From positions 62,001 through 126,000 of the forward strand of contig NZ_JARNTW010000004.1 in the NCBI RefSeq assembly GCF_029433105.1: DNA of 64,000 nucleotides, read 5' to 3'. Each line of letters opens with the position of its first letter. Positions within the stretch are counted from its first letter, which is position 1. Source of the DNA: Runella sp. MFBS21 (GTDB taxonomy: Bacteria > Bacteroidota > Bacteroidia > Cytophagales > Spirosomataceae). Below are positions 52,792 through 60,611 of this stretch, piece by piece. The position numbers were made by a program, and so were the translations under genes. The notes beneath the pieces are model-generated. The model ran no database searches and was not told the origin of the DNA. It saw nothing but the letters and a program-made list of their open reading frames with translations.

Positions 52792-54588
52792 TTATTTTAG
52801 TTCTCCTGCAATTTTTTCAGCCATTTTGACAAACGATGCAAAGTTATCTATCGAAGTTTCTAATGTTTTCAGATTAAAACCTTGTAATAGAATCTTTTCC
52901 ACCAATGGTTCATAGATTGCCTCTTCAATATATTTCCAATCTGCTTTAGGACTTTTAGCACGTTTCATCAAGCGTTTTAGTTCTACCTTTAAAATAGATA
53001 CTTGTGCTAAAAAGGCAAATTCATCTGATAACTGTCCAATAATTGGCGTGCAGTTATTCACAAACTTGAATAGAAAAGTGGAGCTTATATGTTTATCTTT
53101 AAAGGCTTTTGCTAGACAAAATAGCAGGATTAAATCATCATTCTTACAGTACATTTCACTAATGATTGACGAGCGATTCATAAAAGCTAATCCAGAGGCG
53201 TTTTTATCATCAAAGCTTTTTTTAGCATTCATTTGTAGCCTTCTTACTTGATTCAACACATCATTTAATGGTGTTTTGTAATGTGCAATGACAATCCCAG
53301 TTGAGAAAGATAGCGATTGGTTTAAAGGTTTGTTGACTTTCTCTTTGAAAGCCTCTTGTAGGCTTACAAGCACAGAAGATAAATATTGAATATTAACAAA
53401 CCCTAAAAAATCATCACCACCAGCGTAAATGGTTTCGCCAGAACTGTTAACAATTACAGTAGCCTCTTTAGCAAAATCCATCAGACATATAGATATTTTT
53501 TGATGAAAATCTAGCAATGAAATATCTTGAGGTAGATATTCTCCACTAAGCCATTGTCCCATGCTATCACCATCAAAGGAAATCAGGGCATAATGCCTTG
53601 TATTTAAGCTATGTGCAAAAGAGGGAATAAACTTTTCCAATATCAGTTGTCTTTGATAAGGATTGGGGATGCTTTCCTCTGTGATATTTTCTTTGTAATA
53701 ATATTCTGCGTCAAAAGTAGTAATGAAACGTTGTTTATCATTACAATTCATCTCAGTAAAATTTTCTAGGCATAAGCTTACAATTTTATCGTGATTGAAA
53801 ATAATGTTTTTGTATTCATTAAGCGTTTTTAGAGGTTCTCCTGATATATTTTCAATATCAGATTTTAATGCTATTTCAATTGTTGAGGGAAAGCTTTGAC
53901 TATCATACATTCTCTTTAGAAAGCTAACGGCACTTAACCCTTCATTTTTAGACAATTTTGTGCCTTCAATTATTGTAGCAAAGGGATTCCATTTTGAGTC
54001 GAGATAGTTTGAGTTAGTACTCTCTCCAAAAAATAAGGCATTTCGTTCACCATCAAGACTACATTTGCGTCCTTTTTCACCATTCCCTTCATTAAACTGC
54101 TTAAATCGACGTACATTTTTCATACTGGCTAACTGCTGCTGAATATTTGAGTAAGCAGTATTGTAATCATTGTTTTTTATTTCTTCAAATACCCAGTATA
54201 CCTCTAAATGCTGTTCAATCTGTTGTTTAAAGGCAGGAAATGTTGGTATTCTAGCATTTTTCAGTGCCTTTTCTGAAACACTTTTGAATTTTGCTCTAAT
54301 TGCATCTTCCGTATCTTTACCAAGTTGATTTATCTCACTTTCTGTACCTGATAGTTGTGCTACAAAACGATTAGGAAGAGAATTAACTTCCTCCCAATCT
54401 TTTTCTATCTCATACTTTGCATAAGGAAAAACAATATTAGGTCTTCCAATAGATTCTACACCCGTTTTTGTGAGTTCTGTTAAAATCTTACTTCCGGCAT
54501 ACAAGTCCACAGTCTTTCTTGCCTGAGCAATAAACGATTGTACTGGGCCAATGGTTAGTAAGAATAGATATATTTTGTTATTGCTCAT
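52792..54588 (-). CDS. cas10: Cas10 (Cmr2) without HD domain
   Basis: 598 residues, against 800-900 in usual Cmr2. The protein starts with the segment GPVQSFIAQARKTVDLYAGS, which in normal Cmr2 follows the HD domain; no N-terminal HD motif is present. YAGGDDFLGF holds the cyclase motif GGDD at 390-393, and the SFDGDSMGQW stretch belongs to the first Palm. DNA cleavage by HD is therefore absent, while cyclic oligoadenylate synthesis should be intact. Signalling through the Card1/Can2-like nuclease is the expected immune route. Confidence 0.92.
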   Translation of the reverse strand: MSNNKIYLFLLTIGPVQSFIAQARKTVDLYAGSKILTELTKTGVESIGRPNIVFPYAKYEIEKDWEEVNSLPNRFVAQLSGTESEINQLGKDTEDAIRAKFKSVSEKALKNARIPTFPAFKQQIEQHLEVYWVFEEIKNNDYNTAYSNIQQQLASMKNVRRFKQFNEGNGEKGRKCSLDGERNALFFGESTNSNYLDSKWNPFATIIEGTKLSKNEGLSAVSFLKRMYDSQSFPSTIEIALKSDIENISGEPLKTLNEYKNIIFNHDKIVSLCLENFTEMNCNDKQRFITTFDAEYYYKENITEESIPNPYQRQLILEKFIPSFAHSLNTRHYALISFDGDSMGQWLSGEYLPQDISLLDFHQKISICLMDFAKEATVIVNSSGETIYAGGDDFLGFVNIQYLSSVLVSLQEAFKEKVNKPLNQSLSFSTGIVIAHYKTPLNDVLNQVRRLQMNAKKSFDDKNASGLAFMNRSSIISEMYCKNDDLILLFCLAKAFKDKHISSTFLFKFVNNCTPIIGQLSDEFAFLAQVSILKVELKRLMKRAKSPKADWKYIEEAIYEPLVEKILLQGFNLKTLETSIDNFASFVKMAEKIAGELK

Positions 54589-55520
54589 AAAATTTCATTT
54601 TTTAAATCTGTTTGTAAACTCCATTTTTTACCCCCATGTGATACTGTTTTAAGTGTTGTAATAATTGGCAAATTATCTTTTAATATAGAAATGTAAATGG
54701 GAGATGCAAAGCGAGGATTTCCTGCACCAACAGTACTTTTATAAAGAAAAGCATCACTTAACATTACCTTATGAGTGGAGTTTCCTATTTCTGATACTGT
54801 TTTAACCTGTGTCCCTATCTGAATTTTTGTCACATAAGGGAATTCGCCTAAATCCCTGTATGAACTTTTACTATTTAGTAGGATTCTATTCCTATCAATT
54901 TTAAACTTATCTTCATTAACTGAATTTTTTACAACAAGTAAATTCATACATGGCAATAAGTTTTCTAGATTTTGCTCTTCTGAATAGGCTTGATTATTTA
55001 TATTAGTTATTCTAAAAGAACCAAAACCTCTTCTACTTCTTTTACCTAAGCCACCTAAAATAGATGTTAGTATAAACAAACTTCTTAATGAATTAATAGT
55101 AAATGTGTAATCAGAATTATTATATCTAACAGAGATACTGCTGGTCAGCGTTAATTCTATCTTAAAAGTACTTTTTTGAAGAAAAGCTTTATTTAAAGAC
55201 CTTGAATCCTTTTCTTTATCTTTTGGTTCTGGTTTGTGAGGTAACATAAAACTGCTTGAATTTCCATCATATTTTAAAGGTGAATAATCGGTAGAAGGTT
55301 TAGGTTCTTTGATTATAATTCTACTCCTCTTCTCCGTACTCCCAAATATCTCTCCTTCAAGCTTTCGCATTTCATCCACGGACAAATGCCCATTCATCGC
55401 TCTCCACCAAAAGCGTAAGGCTCCTTTGATAGACGCAGGGCGGAGTTCGGGGGTAGTGCTGTCTGCTCCTGCCAGAAACATCGGCGTAATTACTTCGCAA
55501 GTAAAGGTGATGGTTTGCAT
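54585..55520 (-). CDS. cmr1: type III-B RAMP Cmr1
   Basis: 311 residues. The N terminus, with PELRPASIKGALRFWWRAMN (26-45), is the classic Cmr1 motif, followed by FGSTEKRSRI and later GGLGKRSRRGFGSF, the glycine-rich loop. It caps the target end of the backbone. By eye the first 65-70 codons (above about 55,310) are near 50 percent GC and the rest near 32 percent, an abrupt step within one gene. It overlaps cas10 by four bases. Confidence 0.92.
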   Translation of the reverse strand: MQTITFTCEVITPMFLAGADSTTPELRPASIKGALRFWWRAMNGHLSVDEMRKLEGEIFGSTEKRSRIIIKEPKPSTDYSPLKYDGNSSSFMLPHKPEPKDKEKDSRSLNKAFLQKSTFKIELTLTSSISVRYNNSDYTFTINSLRSLFILTSILGGLGKRSRRGFGSFRITNINNQAYSEEQNLENLLPCMNLLVVKNSVNEDKFKIDRNRILLNSKSSYRDLGEFPYVTKIQIGTQVKTVSEIGNSTHKVMLSDAFLYKSTVGAGNPRFASPIYISILKDNLPIITTLKTVSHGGKKWSLQTDLKNEIL

Positions 55521-55547
55521 GTTTTTCTTTTTTTTAAATCACTTTTT

Positions 55548-56219
55548 TCAGTTCTTAACTTGTCTAACTGTCCCAAATCCGTGGCTTACGCCTTTGCCTA
55601 GTCCGAGGTAGTCGGGTAAGAAAACATTGGAGCGAAAGGTCACATCAAAAGCCAATAGTTTTTGCGCCTTAAACGTCACAGGGCGTACCTTGTCGACGCT
55701 ATCTATACGCAGACTCATCGTTTTGTCGATGTCCCAGCCGATACCCTTCGCAAAAGAAATGATGTTGGCTTTGAGCGTATTTTCCAGCAACGTCAGCCGC
55801 GAAAGCTCATCGGTCGTATTTAGGTATTTGGTATAGTTTTCCTGATTCAGAGCCAGCCATTGGGTCAGGCGCATACAAAAGCTCTTTTCCCACACTTGCA
55901 GGTTGTACTGATTCATTTCTAGGTGTTTCACATGCAGTGAAAGCTTACGACCACTAATTTCGATATCAAGGTTACGATTATTGAAAAAATGATGCACTTC
56001 ATCGACCCCAAAATCCACGCAAATCAGCGCAGGATTCCGCCCGATGCGCTTGTATTGAATCACCGGATAGCGATAGATGACTTCGTGGTCGTTGATATGA
56101 TTGTGAAAAGTGATGTGCTGTTCGCCCGTTTTTTGGATGACAGCCCCCCGAAAAGCAGGCAGCTCCCACCCTTCGATTTCGGCATCGAATTGAACTTTGA
56201 GGAAACGTATTTTTTTCAA
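55548..56219 (-). CDS. cas6: Cas6 pre-crRNA endonuclease
   Basis: 223 residues, first gene of the cas operon on the minus strand. The ferredoxin-like double fold is marked by the closing glycine-rich loop LGLGKGVSHGFGTVRQ near the C terminus, as in other Bacteroidota Cas6 proteins. It cuts the repeat RNA. Composition is like the element rather than like the cmr genes. A His typical of Cas6 active sites (HFFNNR, HHHF-type region near 90) could act, but this is not certain. Confidence 0.88.
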   Translation of the reverse strand: MKKIRFLKVQFDAEIEGWELPAFRGAVIQKTGEQHITFHNHINDHEVIYRYPVIQYKRIGRNPALICVDFGVDEVHHFFNNRNLDIEISGRKLSLHVKHLEMNQYNLQVWEKSFCMRLTQWLALNQENYTKYLNTTDELSRLTLLENTLKANIISFAKGIGWDIDKTMSLRIDSVDKVRPVTFKAQKLLAFDVTFRSNVFLPDYLGLGKGVSHGFGTVRQVKN

Positions 56220-56511
56220 AATGGCTAGCGGTTTAAGCTTTTGTTAAACTTATCGGTTTTTATTCAAAAAAAACAAGAATAAATGTCATAATTTTATCAA
56301 GTGGCAAAAAATTTACTTTACGGAAATTATGAGACTATAACCATGTATCTACAAAAGGCCGCATTTCAAAACTATTGGTAGGGCAATTTTGGTTAAATGG
56401 GCAGGTGTGACAGAAAAACTTAGAAGGAATGCATAAAATTGAAATGCGCCTTTAAATCTTACTATTTTAAGGTAAATTGCGACTATAATACAGTCACCTA
56501 CTAAGGAAGCT

Positions 56512-56727
56512 ATGTTACCAACTGCCTCAACTCTTTCGCTAGATAATTCTTGGATGTTTAAGGAAGTAAATGAGAAATTTCTGACTCGAAATGAAATTTA
56601 TGGCGACCACTACGCACGTCATAAAATGGCCTACATCCGAAAAACCTTGAACCTAAAACAAATCACCATTCGTACTTTTGCAGAGTTTTACCGAATTGAT
56701 GTTTGGTTGTTTTATGGCAAGAAGTAG
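56512..56727 (+). CDS. 71-residue protein, paralogue of 43714-43926
   Basis: About two thirds of the last 59 residues are identical with the copy at 43714; the last 30 bases differ at only two positions. Together the two copies frame the CRISPR-Cas cassette as a direct repeat. Upstream lie 290 non-coding bases with an inverted GCATTTC/GAAATGC pair (near 56,360 and 56,442). Confidence 0.65.
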   Translation: MLPTASTLSLDNSWMFKEVNEKFLTRNEIYGDHYARHKMAYIRKTLNLKQITIRTFAEFYRIDVWLFYGKK

Positions 56728-56731
56728 AGAT

Positions 56732-57109
56732 TTACCTATTACTTAAAAGTATCAAATCAATCATGGAAGCACTCTTAAATTTTGTTTCGCTGCTTATCAA
56801 TGGCAGATTAAGCCACTGAGCCGTAGCTACAATAATGGCATCCATAAGTTTGAGAGAAGTGGAGAGTCGTGTTTTGATGGCTAAAGTCTTGACTTGTTCA
56901 TTAAGGTCAAAAATCAGGAGTTGTTCCAACAAAGCCTTTATTAGCTTACGTTCTGAGGCTGTCATGTTTTTTTTGCACTGTATTTCCATTTCCGTGATGA
57001 TTGATATGCAGGGGGTTTTGTCACCAAGGATGATTTTAACAGCCATATCCCCTTCCAACAAACGGATAAGAGCGTTGGTATCTAGCAATATGTATTCTTC
57101 TTTATTCAC
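56732..57109 (-). CDS. vapC: PIN-domain toxin VapC
   Basis: 125 residues. The acidic PIN residues are seen: D10 (ILLDTNALI), the Glu of TEMEIQCK and the Asp of LKLMDAIIVATA. A ribonuclease of VapC type, usually cutting tRNA or rRNA. It overlaps the antitoxin gene by eight bases, with the antitoxin upstream, as typical. Confidence 0.9.
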   Translation of the reverse strand: MNKEEYILLDTNALIRLLEGDMAVKIILGDKTPCISIITEMEIQCKKNMTASERKLIKALLEQLLIFDLNEQVKTLAIKTRLSTSLKLMDAIIVATAQWLNLPLISSETKFKSASMIDLILLSNR

Positions 57110-57263
57110 CTCTTAACTCACGTTGAAATTTCAAGGAGTCTTCTCCCCACTTGATTTTACCGAAGAACTTATCTACGTCAAATTTTTTAGTAGGCTTTTT
57201 GAGTTTACCTAAAGCCTCTTCTATCTGCTTTTTGGTGGCGTTAGGTTTGATGATAACAGTCAT
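57102..57263 (-). CDS. vapB: antitoxin paired with VapC
   Basis: 53 residues from the ATG at 57263: starts MTVIIKPNATKKQIEEAL, then a Lys-rich stretch and FFGKIKWGEDSLKFQRELRGE, the pattern of Bacteroidota antitoxins before PIN toxins (DNA-binding N terminus, toxin-binding C terminus). The open frame runs to 57308, but the ATG at 57263 starts at the conserved strand. Confidence 0.75.
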   Translation of the reverse strand: MTVIIKPNATKKQIEEALGKLKKPTKKFDVDKFFGKIKWGEDSLKFQRELRGE

Positions 57264-57375
57264 GGTTGTAAGCGTTTTAATTTCACTCACCAAAATTACA
57301 AATTTCATTTAACAATTCATGGCAAGATACATCATTCTCCCTTTGTACGTTCCCAAAGGGAGAGTGTATATTTTT

Positions 57376-57584
57376 TCATTTATTATCCTGCCAAATGCCC
57401 TGAATAGCCTCAAACTTAGCTTGGGCTTGGACTATTTCTATGGTTACTTCGAGGAGTTGGTCGGCAAAATTGGGAAGGCATTCGGCTAACCCTATTGCTT
57501 TTTTTTCAAGATTTGAATGAGTTCTAGTTGGTCGGTGTAGGCTTTTCGATAAGCCTCTCTGGTCAAGGTTATTTTATCAGGCAT
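57376..57584 (-). CDS. small protein with possible -1 frameshift
   Basis: Zero frame: ATG at 57584 to a stop at 57492, 30 residues (MPDKITLTREAYRKAYTDQL and on), ending shortly behind AAAAAAAAG. Re-reading one base at the A-AAA-AAG slip site (57499-57506 region) opens a frame to 57376 (AIGLAECLPNFADQLLEVT and on), in total about 69 helical residues. The extension has codon use like its neighbours. Programmed shift or an assembly error in the homopolymer are both possible. Confidence 0.5.
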
Positions 57585-57667
57585 GGCAGGAGTTGTTTTA
57601 GGATTATCACCAAGAGTAGCAGGAAAGCCAATATGCCCACTACCGAAAATAAGGTATTGGTTTTCAT
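57569..57667 (-). CDS. 32-residue membrane peptide
   Basis: MKTNTLFSVVGILAFLLLLV and on: one helix with a short tail ending KQLLPCLIK. Its end overlaps the start of the frameshift gene by 16 bases. Size and context like the other tiny membrane genes. Confidence 0.45.
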   Translation of the reverse strand: MKTNTLFSVVGILAFLLLLVIILKQLLPCLIK

Positions 57668-57680
57668 AGCAACTTATTGA

Positions 57681-57929
57681 TTAAAGTAATTCTTCATCTG
57701 AGGGGTAGTTTTCATACTCAATGTATTGTATGGTGAGCGTTTTTTGAACGTATGACTTTGACCAACTGGCTAGTCTGCAAATGAGTTTGTAATAGAACCG
57801 TTGCAGTTTCCACTTTGCATGATTGGATTGGTAATGAGCATAGGTATGTAGGTCAAGCGACAATTGTTTAAAGCGTTTCAATACCTCTATTTTGAGGTAG
57901 AGCTGATACTTCTCTTTCCGTATGTTCAT
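57681..57929 (-). CDS. hypothetical basic protein
   Basis: 82 residues, very basic and Tyr-rich, helical, no membrane helix; acidic end (YPSDEELL). The first 62 bases overlap the end of the DUF3850-like gene in another frame, more than the usual overlap. Not recognised. Confidence 0.5.
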   Translation of the reverse strand: MNIRKEKYQLYLKIEVLKRFKQLSLDLHTYAHYQSNHAKWKLQRFYYKLICRLASWSKSYVQKTLTIQYIEYENYPSDEELL

Positions 57930-58179
57930 GATTTTGGAGGTTTTTTAAGGATAAAATGCAAAAGCCTTTTTTGATTCCGAATTCTCCCCCTTCTAGCTTA
58001 AAGGAGATTTCGGCAGTGATATAAAATTTGCCATAGGACTGGAGTACTGAATAATATTCGACCAAATGTAAGATGTCTCCTACTTGAAAGTTACGGTCGT
58101 CTTTTCGTACCTCAAATAGTTTGTTTCGGAACCATATCTCCCCAAAGTATAAGGGCTCGGTTTTTAGTATGTGTGTCAT
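57868..58179 (-). CDS. DUF3850-like (ASCH/PUA-type) protein
   Basis: 103 residues. HILKTEPLYFGEIWFRNKLFE, then VRKDDRNFQVGDILHLVEY, matches the DUF3850 pattern (H-x-LKT, FExRKNDRxFxVGDxLxL). These are small ASCH/PUA-fold proteins common in phages and probably bind RNA. The C-terminal tail beyond about 85 is unique. Confidence 0.8.
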   Translation of the reverse strand: MTHILKTEPLYFGEIWFRNKLFEVRKDDRNFQVGDILHLVEYYSVLQSYGKFYITAEISFKLEGGEFGIKKGFCILSLKNLQNHEHTEREVSALPQNRGIETL

Positions 58180-58197
58180 GGAGTAGTCGTTTTAGGG

Positions 58198-58506
58198 TTA
58201 TTTTATTAAGATTTTAAAGGCTTTTTTGACTAGATTGATATTCTCTTCGAGTTTTTGGTATTTCTCCTCAAACTCATTTCGCCAACGGTAATAGTCTCGG
58301 TATTGTTCTTCAGACTTATTTTGAAGGGCTTGATACGCTTTTTTGGTACAGTCGTAGTCTTTGATGATGTATTCGATAACACTCTGACCCGTTTTGATAC
58401 CTTCTTTTTCCATGACTTCGTTCATGATGTTGACGAGGTCAGGTTTTTCGTTCATATCCCTGAGGGTGATGGTCTTGAAGTCCTTTTTTTCTGAATTTGC
58501 TATCAT
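58198..58506 (-). CDS. hypothetical helical protein
   Basis: 102 residues from the ATG at 58506. The frame runs open to 58551, but this ATG begins inside a box of repeat element D, and the first codons (ATG ATA GCA AAT) come from that box. Highly charged with a coiled coil in the second half (NEFEEKYQKLEENINLVKKA). Family not recognised. Confidence 0.6.
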   Translation of the reverse strand: MIANSEKKDFKTITLRDMNEKPDLVNIMNEVMEKEGIKTGQSVIEYIIKDYDCTKKAYQALQNKSEEQYRDYYRWRNEFEEKYQKLEENINLVKKAFKILIK

Positions 58507-58639
58507 TTTTTTAGATTGGTTTTGCTGATGCGCGACGGAGCAGAGCTGCATCAGCGATTAGTGAATTTATTTTGCTATCAAAATGGACGCTGCGGCGGTG
58601 TCCAGGCTTCACGATCGATAGGTATTTTGCTATCAAAAT
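58494..58639. repeat. GCTATC triple-box element, copy D
   Basis: GCTATC at 58499, 58574 and 58629, same direction, steps 75 and 55. The first box contains the start codon of 58198-58506; the last ends two bases before the stop of the adenine methylase. The long interval is one helical turn (10 bases) larger than in B and C. Confidence 0.8.
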
Positions 58640-58640
58640 T

Positions 58641-59441
58641 TTATAGGAGTTTGATAAGCTTTTCGATGATGGCTTGCCGCTGATGCTTGTGCATCTGAGC
58701 AAAGTTCTTTGCCCAATTCTTTTGTTGCTTTTTAAGCGTTTCGCGTTCTCGGTAGTCCTTGCCGATGTAGTAGGTGTCTTGCAGTTTTTGGGGAGGCTCG
58801 TAGTTCAGGTACATATGCTCGGTGCGAACTTGACCACTTCTTGTAACGGAACTGTAGATAGTTTTCCTCCAATCTGCTAGTCTTTCTTCATACATGGCGT
58901 TTGGGTAGGTGGTGATGGCTATTTGTGCATTTTCAAACTGCAACACCTCGCTAAGAAGTAGCTCATGTTGACCATCAGTAAGTTCGTGCTTATAGCGATT
59001 GTTAGAAGAACGGGTTGAAAGAGGGTAAGGAGGGTCACAAAAGATGAAAGTATGCTCGCGGTCAATGGCTTCTTTTCGGATATATTCAAGAATCTCAAAG
59101 GCTGATGCCCAAACTACCCAAGTACCTTGTTCTTCGGTAGGCAAAATATAAAGCTGCAAATCAGTGAGACTATAAACCTTGTTAAGCTCAAGGTTTTGGG
59201 CTAATCGTTTGGCCTGTTTTTGGTCTTTTTCAATCAAAAAACACCTCTCAGGCTTTTGGGTCAATTTGCGGTAAATAGAGGCATTCCCCGCAAAAATCTC
59301 CCAATAGTCGTGGCATTGCGGTATTTCGTTGATGATAGTCTGATAGACCCCGTCTTGCCCTTTGCCTCGAAAGTAGCTTTTGTCTGAAGCACCGCTTTTT
59401 ATGGTGGTAGTAAACATTGGATTAGGGTTTGTTTTTGACAA
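58641..59441 (-). CDS. D12-class N6-adenine DNA methyltransferase
   Basis: 266 residues. KSYFRGKGQDG at the start and FAGNASIYRKL (SAM-binding, FxGxG-like) are followed by FCDPPYPLS (catalytic DPPY) around 136-144. A solitary phage-type Dam-like enzyme without visible restriction partner; it may protect the element DNA or control gene expression. Start may be at 59441 or at the second Met (59417); the first overlaps the gene upstream by 20 bases. Confidence 0.88.
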   Translation of the reverse strand: MSKTNPNPMFTTTIKSGASDKSYFRGKGQDGVYQTIINEIPQCHDYWEIFAGNASIYRKLTQKPERCFLIEKDQKQAKRLAQNLELNKVYSLTDLQLYILPTEEQGTWVVWASAFEILEYIRKEAIDREHTFIFCDPPYPLSTRSSNNRYKHELTDGQHELLLSEVLQFENAQIAITTYPNAMYEERLADWRKTIYSSVTRSGQVRTEHMYLNYEPPQKLQDTYYIGKDYRERETLKKQQKNWAKNFAQMHKHQRQAIIEKLIKLL

Positions 59442-59814
59442 TGACCATGTTCATGAAAACGAATTTGAGGTTTTCGACGCTTCCCAAGTGCCTAAACTCA
59501 AACTGTAGTTGTCGTTGGTATTCTTCGAGCTTCATTCCTCTATCAATGCGTGATACAAAGCTGCTGATGCGTGAAAAAGGATAGACGCTGATTGCTTCAC
59601 AAATGGCATAGAGGAAGGTTTTTCCCTTGACCTGAATTTCGTAGGTTTCCCCCACTTGGTAGAGGTCAGATTCAGGCAAAAGCACCTGAAAACTATGGGT
59701 AGAGGCCAATTTGTTGTTGTAGTTTTCGCCAAGATTGATTTTGGGAAAGGTCAAAGGGGGTTTGTAACCTTGTTGCTCAAAAAGGTTGATGTGATGGTTC
59801 CATTGGTTGTTCAT
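59422..59814 (-). CDS. hypothetical protein
   Basis: 130 residues from the ATG at 59814 (MNNQWNHHINLFEQQG); an upstream open frame to 59901 has a membrane-like segment but overlaps the neighbour heavily. Beta-rich (SFQVLLPESDLYQVGETYEIQVKG-type stretch), soluble. Unrecognised. Confidence 0.55.
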   Translation of the reverse strand: MNNQWNHHINLFEQQGYKPPLTFPKINLGENYNNKLASTHSFQVLLPESDLYQVGETYEIQVKGKTFLYAICEAISVYPFSRISSFVSRIDRGMKLEEYQRQLQFEFRHLGSVENLKFVFMNMVIVKNKP

Positions 59815-60142
59815 TTCGGTAAGGGAGATTGAATTGTACAAAAACAGAATCAGGGATAGCATGAAGTAGCGTTTGAGGGTCGTAGTAGAGCGGATTTCCA
59901 TTGATGTCTTTGGCGAACACGTCTATACGGGCAGGGCTGATGTAGGGTACCGCCTTCACAAAGAAGAGCTTGATTTGGGCGTTTTCGGCAGTGATAACGG
60001 CTTTTACCTCGGTCGAATCTTCGGTACGTTCGACGGCCAAAACCTGACCAATCTTAATGACAGGTGGATGCGTAAATAAAGAACCAAGGGTGATGATTCC
60101 AATCACCAAAAAGTAGAGAAAAATGAGTTGGATTCGTTTCAT
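59777..60142 (-). CDS. N-terminally anchored hypothetical protein
   Basis: 121 residues: a membrane helix or uncleaved signal (about 5-22) and a beta-rich remainder. It overlaps the next gene by 38 bases. Unrecognised. Confidence 0.55.
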   Translation of the reverse strand: MKRIQLIFLYFLVIGIITLGSLFTHPPVIKIGQVLAVERTEDSTEVKAVITAENAQIKLFFVKAVPYISPARIDVFAKDINGNPLYYDPQTLLHAIPDSVFVQFNLPYRNEQPMEPSHQPF

Positions 60143-60153
60143 AGAATGATTGT

Positions 60154-60609
60154 TTAGTGTTCAAAATACCAGAGATAATCTTCTTCATTGTCGGGGGTAG
60201 ATTCGCGTTTCATATCGCCCAAAAAGAGGTTGAAATTCTTCGCCAAATGCGTTTGGATATTACCCTTCAAGATGTTCAACTCTTTGTTGTTGGAAGCCTC
60301 ACACAGCTCAAAAAGGATGATAGCGACCTCAACGGAAATCCTGACTTTCAACCCTCGTTGGTTTGGCCCTTGATAGTGCCACAACTGCCCCGATTTCTTC
60401 CACTTTTCGATGTCCTTTAGCAGGGTCTTGATATGGGCAATGCGAAGGATATTTTCGGGGGTACGCTTGAGGGGTTCGAGCCTGTCAAAATCGTGGCAGG
60501 GAGGGTATATTTTGGCCATGAGCGTCCATTCTATCCAATCCACTTCGGCGGATTGAATATAGATTTCGGCCTTATCCGCTAACTTTTTGAAGTAGAAATA
60601 AGCGTGCAT
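60154..60609 (-). CDS. hypothetical protein
   Basis: 151 residues from the ATG at 60609, mixed helical, with a YFYFKKLADKAEIYIQSAEV start and an acidic end (DNEEDYLWYFEH). It follows the next upstream gene by two bases in one operon. Not recognised. Confidence 0.55.
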   Translation of the reverse strand: MHAYFYFKKLADKAEIYIQSAEVDWIEWTLMAKIYPPCHDFDRLEPLKRTPENILRIAHIKTLLKDIEKWKKSGQLWHYQGPNQRGLKVRISVEVAIILFELCEASNNKELNILKGNIQTHLAKNFNLFLGDMKRESTPDNEEDYLWYFEH

Positions 60610-60611
60610 GA

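Noticed and set aside
14779-58639. GCTATC elements as mini-CRISPR arrays or integron attC sites
   Set aside because: Boxes are short, occur in both orientations, and the intervals share words across copies; no attC core or integron integrase and no matching cas genes.
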